Origin: Sulfitobacter sp.
GTDB lineage: Bacteria; Pseudomonadota; Alphaproteobacteria; Rhodobacterales; Rhodobacteraceae
Direction: 5' to 3'
Length of the DNA stretch: 6,887 bases
NCBI GenBank assembly: GCA_024636395.1
Contig: JAGXHD010000035.1
Coordinates: 1 to 6,887, forward strand
This document shows, one piece after another, positions 1 through 6,151 of this stretch. How positions within the stretch are numbered: position 1 is the stretch's first letter; each line of letters opens with the position of its first letter. The position numbers were made by a program, and so were the translations under genes. The notes under the pieces are model-generated. The model ran no database searches and was not told the DNA's origin. It was given only the letters and a program-made list of their open reading frames with translations.

Positions 1-2
1 AC

Positions 3-344
3 GATATGGTTGCGGCGCTGGTAAAGGTGCATGGCTCGGGGCTGCGCGCGATCCTCAAACCAGTCGTGTTGCACGACGCGCAGCGCAGGGCAGTGGCTGA
101 TCATCCGCTGAAGGTGGATGCGAAAACGGGTACGCTCAATTTCGTATCGTGCCTTGCGGGATACATCACGGGGCATGACGGCACCGAGATGGCGTTTGCT
201 ATTTTCGCGGCGGACGAGAGCATCCGTGCCACTTTGAGCCGTGCGGAGCGTGAGGGCCCTCCGGGGGGGGCCAGCTGGAACACCCGCGCAAAGCGGATGC
301 AGCAGCAGCTGATCGAGCGGTGGAGCGTTCTTTACGGAGCGTGA
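3..344 (+). CDS. dacB: D-alanyl-D-alanine carboxypeptidase/endopeptidase, PBP4 type (peptidase S13), 3' fragment
   Basis: Only the last 113 codons lie in the window; the frame is open through the left edge, so the start is outside and the ATG at 6 is internal. The S13 family trims and cleaves peptidoglycan peptides in the periplasm using SxxK, SxN and KTG motifs. The KTG box is visible (AKTGTL, codons 113 nt into the window onward), followed by a typical S13 ending: AGYITG, then AFAIFAAD, then a Trp-Asn-containing segment and a terminal QQLIERW helix. The full family protein is about 450-500 residues, so roughly three quarters is missing. The gene ends in TGA at 342-344, 4 bp from the stop of the convergent TerB-like gene. 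A run of eight G lies in it at 263-270, but the downstream frame still matches the family, so it appears intact. Family assignment is from remembered motifs, not a search. Confidence 0.85.
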   Translation, partial: DMVAALVKVHGSGLRAILKPVVLHDAQRRAVADHPLKVDAKTGTLNFVSCLAGYITGHDGTEMAFAIFAADESIRATLSRAEREGPPGGASWNTRAKRMQQQLIERWSVLYGA

Positions 345-348
345 AGTA

Positions 349-771
349 TTAGCTGAGATGACGGGCGCGGGCGCCACGCTCGATCGCTGCGGCGTGCAGG
401 CGGTCGATGTTCAGTTCGTAGCGGATCTCTTCGAGGATACGAAGCTCAGATTCCTCGAGCGTGCCGTCGGCTGCGGCGACATCGCAGGCCAGCGCATAGG
501 CTGTCTCGTTTAGGCGATCGGGCAGGGCCTCGCGGATCAGACCAAAGAGCGCGTCAAGGCCGTCCTCCTGCTCAAACAGGTCAAACACCATCTGGCTAAC
601 CGGCTTGATCCGGTCGACATCGAAATCGACGAAGATCGGCAGCAGATTGACGGCGGCCTGGATCTTGATGAGTTCGGTCGTTCCGATATCTTCGTCGGAG
701 GCGGAAACGGCGATCATCACCGCCACGAGGCAATCCTGCGCGGTGAGCGTCAGGGAGGGATTATTGGGCAT
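349..771 (-). CDS. TerB-like (tellurite resistance TerB family) protein, 140 aa
   Basis: A 140-residue, probably cytoplasmic helical protein with no signal peptide. It resembles the TerB family, acidic all-helical proteins linked in some bacteria to tellurite or stress resistance and metal binding; the role of the stand-alone form is unknown. Two related segments show an internal repeat: residues about 16-36 with D26, I29, E33, L34 and residues about 95-112 with A101, D102, G103, L105, E109, L110, both fitting the TerB pattern A-D-x-x-I/L-x-x-x-E-L. The ATG at 771 is chosen because AAAGGA lies 8-9 nt upstream on this strand. The same frame stays open far upstream, antisense to lysK, but that extension has no recognisable protein character. 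No other ter genes are nearby, so a tellurite role should not be assumed. It is divergent from lysK and convergent with dacB. Confidence 0.8.
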   Translation of the reverse strand: MPNNPSLTLTAQDCLVAVMIAVSASDEDIGTTELIKIQAAVNLLPIFVDFDVDRIKPVSQMVFDLFEQEDGLDALFGLIREALPDRLNETAYALACDVAAADGTLEESELRILEEIRYELNIDRLHAAAIERGARARHLS

Positions 772-807
772 TTGCTCGTTCCTTTGCGCGCTTTGGTTGC
801 GGCGCAG

Positions 808-834
808 ATTATTGACGCCACGGACCTTGCGCAA
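808..834 (-). promoter_or_regulatory. candidate promoter of the TerB-like gene
   Basis: On the minus strand TTGCGC (834-829) is followed after 15 nt by AATAAT (813-808), five of six matches to the sigma-70 -10 consensus. This would place transcription start about 30 nt before the ATG at 771. The spacer is shorter than the ideal 17 nt. Prediction by eye only. Confidence 0.3.
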
Positions 835-840
835 TAGATG
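812..840 (+). promoter_or_regulatory. candidate promoter of lysK
   Basis: TTGACG at 812-817 is a good -35 element. About 16-17 nt downstream is only a weak -10-like AT patch (ATAGAT, 834-839). The placement suits a leader of about 45 nt before the lysK start. The -35 overlaps the proposed -10 of the divergent TerB-like gene. Confidence 0.3.
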
Positions 841-891
841 AAGCCGTAGCCGCGCGATAGGGCGCTGCTGATAATATTCGGGAAGTCTGAT

Positions 892-2472
892 ATGTCTGAG
901 ATGCGGGATGCAGCGATGCAGAGCAAAGCGTGGCCTTTTGAAGAAGCGCGCCGCGTGCTCAAACGCTATCAGGGCAAGATGCCTGAAAAGGGGTATGTGC
1001 TGTTTGAGACCGGTTACGGCCCCTCCGGCCTGCCGCATATCGGGACCTTCGGCGAGGTGGCACGCACTACGATGGTCCGCCGTGCGTTCGAGGCGATCAG
1101 CGATATTCCGACGCGGCTCATCTGTTTTTCCGACGATCTGGACGGGATGCGTAAGGTGCCGAGCAATGTCCCCGACCCCGAGGCGCTGGCTGAGCACTTG
1201 CAGCTGCCGCTGACTTCCGTGCCGGACCCGTTCGGCGAATTCGAGAGCTTTGGCCACCACAACAACGCCATGCTGCGACGGTTTCTGGATACCTTCGGGT
1301 TTGAATACGAATTCTATTCCGCGACAGATTTCTACGCGTCTGGGCAGTTTGACGAGATCCTGCTGCGCGCAGCGGAGAAATACGACGAGATCATGGAAGT
1401 GATGCTCAAGAGCCTGCGCGAGGAAAGGCGGCAAACCTACTCGATTTTCCTGCCGATTCATCCCGAAACCGGGCGGGTTTTGTATGTACCGATGAAGAAG
1501 GTGGATGCGAAGGCGGGTACGATCACCTTTGATACCGAGGAGGGCGAGGAGATGACCTTGCCGGTGACCGGTGGCAACGTGAAGCTGCAATGGAAGCCCG
1601 ATTTCGGGGCGCGCTGGGCAGCACTTGGCGTTGATTTCGAAATGTACGGCAAGGACCACTCCACCAACACGCCGATCTATGATGCGATCTGCCGCATCCT
1701 CGGCGCGCGCGCGCCGGAGCACTTTACCTACGAGCTGTTTCTGGATCAGGACGGGCACAAGATTTCGAAATCCTCCGGCAATGGCCTGACGATCGACGAA
1801 TGGTTGACCTATGCCAGCGCGGAGTCGCTATCGTATTTTATGTATCTCAAGCCGAAGACGGCCAAGCGTATGTATTTTGACGTGATCCCCAAGGCTGTGG
1901 ATGAATACCACCAGCAGCTACGCGCCTATGAGACGCAGGACATCAAAGGGCAGCTGAACAATCCCGTCTGGCACATTCATGGCGGCGACGTCCCGAAATC
2001 CGATATGATCGTGCCGTTCTCGATGCTGCTCAATCTGGCTTCTGTTTCTTCTGCAGAGGACAAGGGGCAGCTTTGGGGCTTTATCAAGCGGTATGCGCCG
2101 GAGGCGACGCCGGATAGCAATCCCGGCATGGATGCTGCAGCTGGATATGCGGTGCGCTATTACAATGACTTCGTGAAGCCCACACGGGTATTCCGGGCGC
2201 CCAGCGATCTGGAGCATGAAGCTCTGGCCGACCTGCGCGGGCACTTGGCTGCATGGGATGGCCGGCTGGATGCGGAAGCGTTGCAGACCATGGTGTTTGC
2301 AGTGGGCAAGGATCGCTTTGATCCCCTGCGTGACTGGTTTACAGCGCTCTATGAAGTGTTGTTGGGCGCGTCGCAGGGGCCCCGGTTTGGCGGGTTTATC
2401 GCGCTCTACGGTGTTGATGAGACAATCGCGCTGATCGACGACGCCCTTGCAGGAAAACTGGCCAACGCGTGA
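892..2472 (+). CDS. lysK: Lysine--tRNA ligase, class I (archaeal type)
   Basis: This cytoplasmic enzyme charges tRNA-Lys with lysine using ATP. The 526-residue protein is class I, with a Rossmann catalytic core, as in archaea and most alphaproteobacteria rather than the class II enzyme of E. coli. The HIGH-type signature is GLPHIGTFGE (HIGT at residues 49-52) and the KMSKS-type loop is HKISKSSG (KISKS at 290-294). Between them lies the family's YGKDHSTNTPIYD block at about 252-264; the remaining C-terminal part is helical, as expected for the anticodon-binding region. Length is normal for the family. The start at 892 is preferred because GGAAG (881-885) sits 6 nt upstream; an in-frame ATG at 901 would be 15 nt away. 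It is transcribed away from the TerB-like gene. The gene is also called lysS in some annotations. Confidence 0.97.
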   Translation: MSEMRDAAMQSKAWPFEEARRVLKRYQGKMPEKGYVLFETGYGPSGLPHIGTFGEVARTTMVRRAFEAISDIPTRLICFSDDLDGMRKVPSNVPDPEALAEHLQLPLTSVPDPFGEFESFGHHNNAMLRRFLDTFGFEYEFYSATDFYASGQFDEILLRAAEKYDEIMEVMLKSLREERRQTYSIFLPIHPETGRVLYVPMKKVDAKAGTITFDTEEGEEMTLPVTGGNVKLQWKPDFGARWAALGVDFEMYGKDHSTNTPIYDAICRILGARAPEHFTYELFLDQDGHKISKSSGNGLTIDEWLTYASAESLSYFMYLKPKTAKRMYFDVIPKAVDEYHQQLRAYETQDIKGQLNNPVWHIHGGDVPKSDMIVPFSMLLNLASVSSAEDKGQLWGFIKRYAPEATPDSNPGMDAAAGYAVRYYNDFVKPTRVFRAPSDLEHEALADLRGHLAAWDGRLDAEALQTMVFAVGKDRFDPLRDWFTALYEVLLGASQGPRFGGFIALYGVDETIALIDDALAGKLANA

Positions 2473-2480
2473 AACTCTTG

Positions 2481-2524
2481 CCCTTTGGCCCGCGTGATTT
2501 AGTTTTTAAACGCGGGTCAAAGGG
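2481..2524 (+). promoter_or_regulatory. 15-bp inverted repeat between lysK and the DUF4864 gene, overlapping its Shine-Dalgarno
   Basis: Arms CCCTTTGGCCCGCGT (2481-2495) and ACGCGGGTCAAAGGG (2510-2524) pair over all 15 positions with a single G-U wobble, leaving a 14-nt AT-rich loop (2496-2509). The right arm contains AAGGG, part of the AAGGGAG ribosome-binding site of the downstream gene. Neither strand has a U-tract after the stem, so it does not look like an ordinary intrinsic terminator. It starts 8 nt after the lysK stop codon. Confidence 0.6.
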
Positions 2525-2530
2525 AGAGAT

Positions 2531-2935
2531 ATGATGAAAACGGTGATATTGGCGGCGGCTTTTGTGGTGGCGGGTGCCTTTGGCGCGCAGGCGCAGGAGG
2601 CAGAAATTCGCGGTACGATCACGCAGCAGTTCGAAGCCTTCAAGGCCGACGATTTTGCGACCGCCTTCACGTTTGCAAGCCCTGATTTGCAGACCCTCTT
2701 TGGGACTTCCGACAATTTTGGCCGGATGGTCACCCAAGGGTATCCCATGGTCTGGCGTCCTGCGGACGTGACCTACCTCGAACTGCGCGAGGAGGGGGGC
2801 ACGTACTGGCAAAAGGTCCAGATCAAAGACCAGAAGGGCAGCCTGCATTATCTAGAATACCGTATGGAGCAGACTGATGATGGCTGGCGGATCAGCGGTG
2901 TGCAGATCCTCGATGCGCCAGGTGCATCCGTGTGA
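2531..2935 (+). CDS. DUF4864 domain-containing secreted protein
   Basis: A 134-residue protein of unknown function matching the DUF4864 family (small exported proteins, frequent in Rhodobacteraceae). An apparent Sec signal peptide occupies residues 1-21: a Lys at 3, a hydrophobic stretch of Val/Ile/Leu/Ala/Phe, and a cleavage site AQA before QEAE. There is no lipobox Cys, so the mature protein is probably soluble in the periplasm. The mature part contains the conserved blocks FKADDFATAFTFASP, FGRMVTQGYPMVWRP and a C-terminal DDGWRISGVQIL strand, suggestive of an NTF2-like or cystatin-like fold (inference). Two ATGs lie at 2531 and 2534; GGAG (2523-2526) is 4 nt from the first and 7 nt from the second, so the true protein may lack the first Met. 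It may be read through from lysK, 58 bp upstream. Confidence 0.85.
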   Translation: MMKTVILAAAFVVAGAFGAQAQEAEIRGTITQQFEAFKADDFATAFTFASPDLQTLFGTSDNFGRMVTQGYPMVWRPADVTYLELREEGGTYWQKVQIKDQKGSLHYLEYRMEQTDDGWRISGVQILDAPGASV

Positions 2936-2976
2936 ATACGCGGGCAACGGCATCGTGACGGTGCTATAGCGGTGAA

Positions 2977-2991
2977 TTAAGCCCTTGTTGA
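2977..2991. promoter_or_regulatory. degenerate CtrA-like box upstream of the beta-helix gene
   Basis: TTAA (2977-2980), seven bases, then TTGA (2988-2991) differs at one position from the alphaproteobacterial CtrA consensus TTAA-N7-TTAA. It lies 58-72 bp before the start of the beta-helix gene, in a 113-bp gap. One mismatch to an 8-bp motif has a few percent chance of arising in a gap this long, so it is only suggestive. Confidence 0.25.
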
Positions 2992-3008
2992 TATTTCCCT
3001 GAGCTGTG

Positions 3009-3026
3009 TCCGGCAGCTGCGCCGGA
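3009..3026 (+). other. small hairpin in the leader of the beta-helix gene
   Basis: TCCGGC (3009-3014) and GCCGGA (3021-3026) form a perfect 6-bp stem with loop AGCTGC. It ends 8 nt before the AAAGGGA ribosome-binding site at 3035-3041. There is no U-tract, so a terminator for the preceding DUF4864 gene is unlikely. The role is unknown. Confidence 0.35.
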
Positions 3027-3048
3027 GAAGCGCGAAAGGGATATCTTT

Positions 3049-5328
3049 ATGACAACGGGACCACTCACACCTGCCCCCTACTCAGACGGGCTGGCCGCCT
3101 ATTCGAACGGAGATGGCACGCCGGGATCGCCAAGCTATGCCACCTCGGGCACTGGCACCTTCGTGCCGGCGGATCAGGATTTTGGCGGCGCCCTCGAAAT
3201 CCTGAAAACCAGCAGCACCCAGCGCCTGCGATATAAAGGCCAGACACAGATCGAACCGGGATGTTATGTTCAGGTCAAAGTGCGGGTGAAAGCGATCAGC
3301 GGTAACCTGCCCTCCGTGCGAATCGCGGCCTACGCGGCGCAAGCCAACGGCAGTGCGATCCCCGGCGTTGTGACGACGGGTGCGACCGTAGCGCTGACCA
3401 CCTACGGTCAGGTTGTCGAAGTCAGCGCGATCGTGGGCATCGGAAACCGCAGCGGTGTGGATATGGTCTGGGGCCCCAGCGCGGATTACGGCCATTTCGG
3501 TATCGACCTTCTGGGGCAGAATGGCGGCATCGTGCGGGTGGATGATATCGAGATCACCGACGCCTCCGGACTTTTCCTCGACGATCTGATCGCGACGGTC
3601 GATGTGCGCGATTACGGTGCCCTGGGCAATGGCGTCAGCGATGATACGGCGGCTTTTGAGGCGGCAAATGCCGCGGCGGATGGTCGGACGGTGCTGATCC
3701 CCGCCGGGACTTTTCGGCTCAACGGCAACGTGACGTTCGACACCCCGACTAAATTCGTGGGAACGGTGACGATGCCGACCGAGGCCGTGCTGCTGCTGCG
3801 CCAGAATTTCGACTTGCCCAACTATATTCAGGCCTTCGACAATGAGGAGCTCGCGTTCCGCAAGGCTTTTCAGGCTCTCTTGAACAATTCGGATCACGAA
3901 TCCCTCGATCTGGGGGGGCGCAAGGTCGCCCTGACGGGGCCGGTCGACATGAAGGCGGCCGTGCCGGACCGCACCTGCTACGAAACACGGCGCGCGATTC
4001 ACAATGGTCAGCTTATCGCGCTGACGGGTGGCGATTGGGATACCACGACTGTAGTGGCCCGCGCGACCTATAGCCCGACAAATTCGCGAACCCTCACCAA
4101 TGTGGCAAACATCGCCAATATACCCATTGGGAGCCATGTCACCGGTTCGGGCGTGGGGCGCGAGATCTATGTGCGTGCCAAGAACGAGGCCCGCAACGAG
4201 CTGACGCTGAACGGGCCGCTGCACGATGCGGCGGGCACGCAGAACTTCACTTTCCGCCGGTTCAAATATCTCCTGGATTTCAGCGGCTTCGACGTGCTTG
4301 CAAAATTCGTGCTGCACAACATCGAGTTTCAGTGCTCGGAGCTGTGCAGCGGGATCATGCTGGCGAATGCGGGGACTATTTTCACGGTCCGCGATTGCTT
4401 CATCACAACGCCGAAGGACCGCGGGATTACGTCGATGGGAGGTGGCTGTCAGGGGATGTTCATAGAGCGCTGCCAATTCCTGTCGGCGGAAAACGATTTG
4501 CCTGTCTCACAGCGCACGACGATCGCGCTCAACGTGAATGCCAACGATGTGAAGTTGCGCAATTGTCGTGCAGAGCGGTTTCGCCACTTCGCAGTGATGA
4601 CTGGCCAGAACCACCTGATCATCGGCAACCACTTTTTTCAGGGGGATGCGATCAATGGCGGCATCCGTTCGGCGGGGGTCGTGATCGCGGAGGCTTATGC
4701 CTCTTGCGTATTCACCAACAACTACGTCGATAACGCGTTTCTGGAGTGGACGAACGAGCGTGATCCCAGCCCCGCATTTGCCGGTGGTTTTTCGTTCAGC
4801 TCTCTGGATGTCACCAGCAACATCTTTCTGTCCGGTGATGTGTCGACGGCGTTCAGCTTTTTCATCATCAAGCCGTTTGGGGAGGGGCATTTTGTCAACG
4901 GCCTGAATGTGGCGGGCAACAGGTTCCGGAGCATCAACGGGTTTGTCGAACGTGCTGAAAGGGTAGATACGAGCTATGCCGATCTGAACTTCACCCGGAT
5001 GCGCAATGTGCGGTTCGAGGGCAATTCATTCCACGGGATCAGCAGCCCTGTCGCCAATCCGCATCTGATTGAGATGACCCAAGCCACCGATCAGCAGACT
5101 TGGGTTGTCGAGACCGGGCCGGGCCTGCCCTTCGAGGCGCGGTCCCTGAGTGTGGATGCGGTGATCGTACGGGGCGGTGTACGCAACGCGGCCAATCAGC
5201 TCAATTTTGACAACCCCTTCGTGCGCGCGCAGCAAGGTACTGACGCGGATCAGGTGCATGTCGTCTGGTCCGAGCCTGTGAGAGGCAAGATTGCGGTCAC
5301 GGCGCGCATGGACAACGACGTGGTATAA
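3049..5328 (+). CDS. Pectate-lyase-superfamily (GH28-related) right-handed beta-helix protein; possible GTA head-spike homologue
   Basis: A 759-residue protein with no signal peptide or membrane segment. Residues 1-175 look like a beta-sandwich region (FVPADQDFGG, later a VRVDDIEI strand). Residues about 184-250 carry the Pectate_lyase_3 hallmark: DVRDYGALGNG, SDDTAAFEAA, then VLIPAGTF. Residues about 405-665 form a ladder of rungs with an N/D-x-F/Y pattern: IGNHFF (525), FTNNYV (555), VTSNIF (588), VAGNRF (621), RFEGNSF (655). I see no clear GH28 catalytic set, so enzyme activity is doubtful. Nine cysteines and no export signal suggest assembly in the cytoplasm, as for phage tailspikes. Rhodobacteraceae have a conserved family like this, usually called glycosyl hydrolase family 28-related. 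I infer it may be a gene-transfer-agent head-spike fibre that binds capsule, but no GTA gene is in the window. The start has AAAGGGA 7 nt upstream. Alternative: a surface polysaccharide-binding protein. Confidence 0.85.
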   Translation: MTTGPLTPAPYSDGLAAYSNGDGTPGSPSYATSGTGTFVPADQDFGGALEILKTSSTQRLRYKGQTQIEPGCYVQVKVRVKAISGNLPSVRIAAYAAQANGSAIPGVVTTGATVALTTYGQVVEVSAIVGIGNRSGVDMVWGPSADYGHFGIDLLGQNGGIVRVDDIEITDASGLFLDDLIATVDVRDYGALGNGVSDDTAAFEAANAAADGRTVLIPAGTFRLNGNVTFDTPTKFVGTVTMPTEAVLLLRQNFDLPNYIQAFDNEELAFRKAFQALLNNSDHESLDLGGRKVALTGPVDMKAAVPDRTCYETRRAIHNGQLIALTGGDWDTTTVVARATYSPTNSRTLTNVANIANIPIGSHVTGSGVGREIYVRAKNEARNELTLNGPLHDAAGTQNFTFRRFKYLLDFSGFDVLAKFVLHNIEFQCSELCSGIMLANAGTIFTVRDCFITTPKDRGITSMGGGCQGMFIERCQFLSAENDLPVSQRTTIALNVNANDVKLRNCRAERFRHFAVMTGQNHLIIGNHFFQGDAINGGIRSAGVVIAEAYASCVFTNNYVDNAFLEWTNERDPSPAFAGGFSFSSLDVTSNIFLSGDVSTAFSFFIIKPFGEGHFVNGLNVAGNRFRSINGFVERAERVDTSYADLNFTRMRNVRFEGNSFHGISSPVANPHLIEMTQATDQQTWVVETGPGLPFEARSLSVDAVIVRGGVRNAANQLNFDNPFVRAQQGTDADQVHVVWSEPVRGKIAVTARMDNDVV

Positions 5329-5333
5329 GTAAT

Positions 5334-5363
5334 AGGGCTCCGGCAATCTGTTGTTGGGGCCCT
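5334..5363. terminator. weak hairpin between convergent genes, possible terminator
   Basis: AGGGCTCC (5334-5341) pairs with GGGGCCCT (5356-5363) over 8 bp with one U-G wobble and a 14-nt loop. On the + strand it begins 6 nt after the stop of the beta-helix gene and is followed by only two or three T. On the - strand it lies just past the stop of the outer-membrane gene with no T-tract. Position supports a terminator; the short U-run argues for low efficiency. Confidence 0.4.
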
Positions 5364-5364
5364 T

Positions 5365-6033
5365 TCAGAACTCTCGCCAGAGGCCGATCTTTAGCGCCGT
5401 ATTACCCAGATTGCCGATCTCGCTTTCGGAGCTGACCTGAAGCCGGAACTTCGCGTTTTTTGGCTGGAAGACAAGCGAAGGGGCAATTGTGAAAAACTGA
5501 TCTCCGGCGGCGAATACCGAATAGAACTGGAGCATCCCGGTTGTCACGTCGGTGAGGTTCATCCCGAAGGTCGTATCGACCTTGCCAACGTGCAGGGATT
5601 GGGTGGTGTCCCACAGAACAGCGGCATCCAACGTCATCCAGCCAGACTTTTCAGCCCACGTGATGCCCTTTCCCCAACTCAGTGCAGTGCGCACATGCGG
5701 TAGGACCTGCTCCCCGATCCAGCCGACGCCCACACCCAACTCATAGGCCCATTTTGACTTTGCCTCGGGACCGACAAGGGCGCGTCGGATGGATACTGTG
5801 GCGGTGCCTTTCGCGGGCAAGACCTGCGATCTGGCCATACTGAGATCGCCGATCAGGGTCATAGTTTCGGTCAGGCCGTATTCCAGATAAATCTGGCTGG
5901 CGGTTTCGAGATAGTATGAACTTGAGAACGAAACCGCGTTGAACGTAGATCCTTTTTCTCGCAGCCAAGGCCCTGCTTGAACGCTCTGTCCGAGAGTGAC
6001 GGCTACGAGGATGGGGATCAGACGGTAAAGCAC
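5365..6033 (-). CDS. probable outer-membrane beta-barrel protein, 222 aa, function unknown
   Basis: Residues 1-20 are a Sec signal peptide (hydrophobic LIPILVAVTL core, cleavage SVQA before GPWL). The mature chain has alternating polar/hydrophobic strands rich in Gly, Tyr, Trp and Thr, such as QIYLEYGL, YELGVGVGWIG and TTGMLQFYSVF. It ends in KIGLWREF, with a C-terminal Phe and an upstream K-x-G as in the beta-signal read by the BAM complex, though the position two before the end is not aromatic. About 200 mature residues would suit 8-10 strands (inference). I recall similar uncharacterised proteins in roseobacters but no known function. The start is a GTG at 6033; AGGAG lies about 10 nt upstream, a long but usable spacing, and it gives a complete signal peptide. 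It is convergent with the beta-helix gene. Confidence 0.7.
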   Translation of the reverse strand: MLYRLIPILVAVTLGQSVQAGPWLREKGSTFNAVSFSSSYYLETASQIYLEYGLTETMTLIGDLSMARSQVLPAKGTATVSIRRALVGPEAKSKWAYELGVGVGWIGEQVLPHVRTALSWGKGITWAEKSGWMTLDAAVLWDTTQSLHVGKVDTTFGMNLTDVTTGMLQFYSVFAAGDQFFTIAPSLVFQPKNAKFRLQVSSESEIGNLGNTALKIGLWREF

Positions 6034-6043
6034 AGGCAGGCAA

Positions 6044-6050
6044 CTCCTGC
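6044..6050 (-). promoter_or_regulatory. ribosome-binding site supporting the GTG start of the outer-membrane gene
   Basis: On the minus strand GCAGGAG occurs at 6050-6044, leaving about 10 nt to the GTG at 6033. An in-frame TTG at 6045 overlaps this site and cannot use it. No ATG in frame gives a full signal peptide, so GTG is preferred. Confidence 0.5.
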
Positions 6051-6060
6051 ACTCACTATT

Positions 6061-6086
6061 GGTTAAGGTCGGTTAACAAACAGTTA
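6061..6086. promoter_or_regulatory. helically phased GTTA repeats upstream of the outer-membrane gene
   Basis: GGTTAA occurs at 6061-6066 and 6071-6076, and a third GTTA at 6083-6086, so the GTTA cores are 10 and 11 bp apart and face one side of the helix. Read on the minus strand these are TTAACC units. The TTAA-N6-TTAA spacing is one base short of the CtrA consensus. The site lies 28-53 bp before the GTG start and may be an operator or promoter region. Confidence 0.3.
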
Positions 6087-6102
6087 CTAGGTTCTTCAAA
6101 TG

Positions 6103-6130
6103 AAAAAGCCCCACTAATTTGCGGGGCTTT
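6103..6130 (-). terminator. intrinsic terminator of the PLDc_N-type gene
   Basis: On the minus strand AAAGCCCCGC (6130-6121) and GTGGGGCTTT (6114-6105) make a 10-bp stem with one G-U pair and loop AAATTA, with the final T run reaching five (6107-6103). It lies 21 bp past the stop of the 61-residue membrane protein gene. The stem is partly symmetric, but the + strand has only TTT within the arm, so it is mainly a minus-strand terminator. Confidence 0.85.
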
Positions 6131-6151
6131 CAAGTTGTTTGAGGTGGTTTG

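Noticed and set aside
349..771. A tellurite-resistance operon
   Set aside because: Only one TerB-like gene is present, with no terZ, terA, terC, terD or terE nearby.
1498..1530. Similarity between a lysK stretch (KVDAKAGTITF) and the dacB KTG region (KVDAKTGTLNF)
   Set aside because: The match covers only about 11 residues in unrelated folds and does not extend on either side, so it is most likely coincidence rather than recombination.
772..1758. Long open frame antisense to lysK, continuous with the TerB-like gene (469 codons in total)
   Set aside because: It is the mirror of lysK's GC-biased codons, has no recognisable domain before residue about 330 and no ribosome-binding site at its far start. 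The TerB-like protein begins naturally at 771 with a good Shine-Dalgarno.
2950..2964. Small stem (GCATCG / CGGTGC) after the DUF4864 gene as a terminator
   Set aside because: Six pairs with one wobble, a 3-nt loop and no T-tract is too weak to call.
2962..2970. TG-C-TATAGC as an extended -10 promoter for the beta-helix gene
   Set aside because: The -10 is plausible but no acceptable -35 is found at 16-18 bp; left uncalled.
3082..4476. 464-codon open frame antisense to the beta-helix gene
   Set aside because: His/Arg-rich composition without domains is typical of the antisense shadow of a high-GC gene; the + strand frame has clear Pectate_lyase_3 motifs.
5741..6052. 103-codon minus-strand frame overlapping the start of the outer-membrane gene, beginning with ATG close to AGGAG
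   Set aside because: The ATG is attractive, but the protein lacks a signal peptide or domain and is Arg/Ser/Pro-rich. The overlapping GTG-initiated frame gives a complete exported barrel-like protein.
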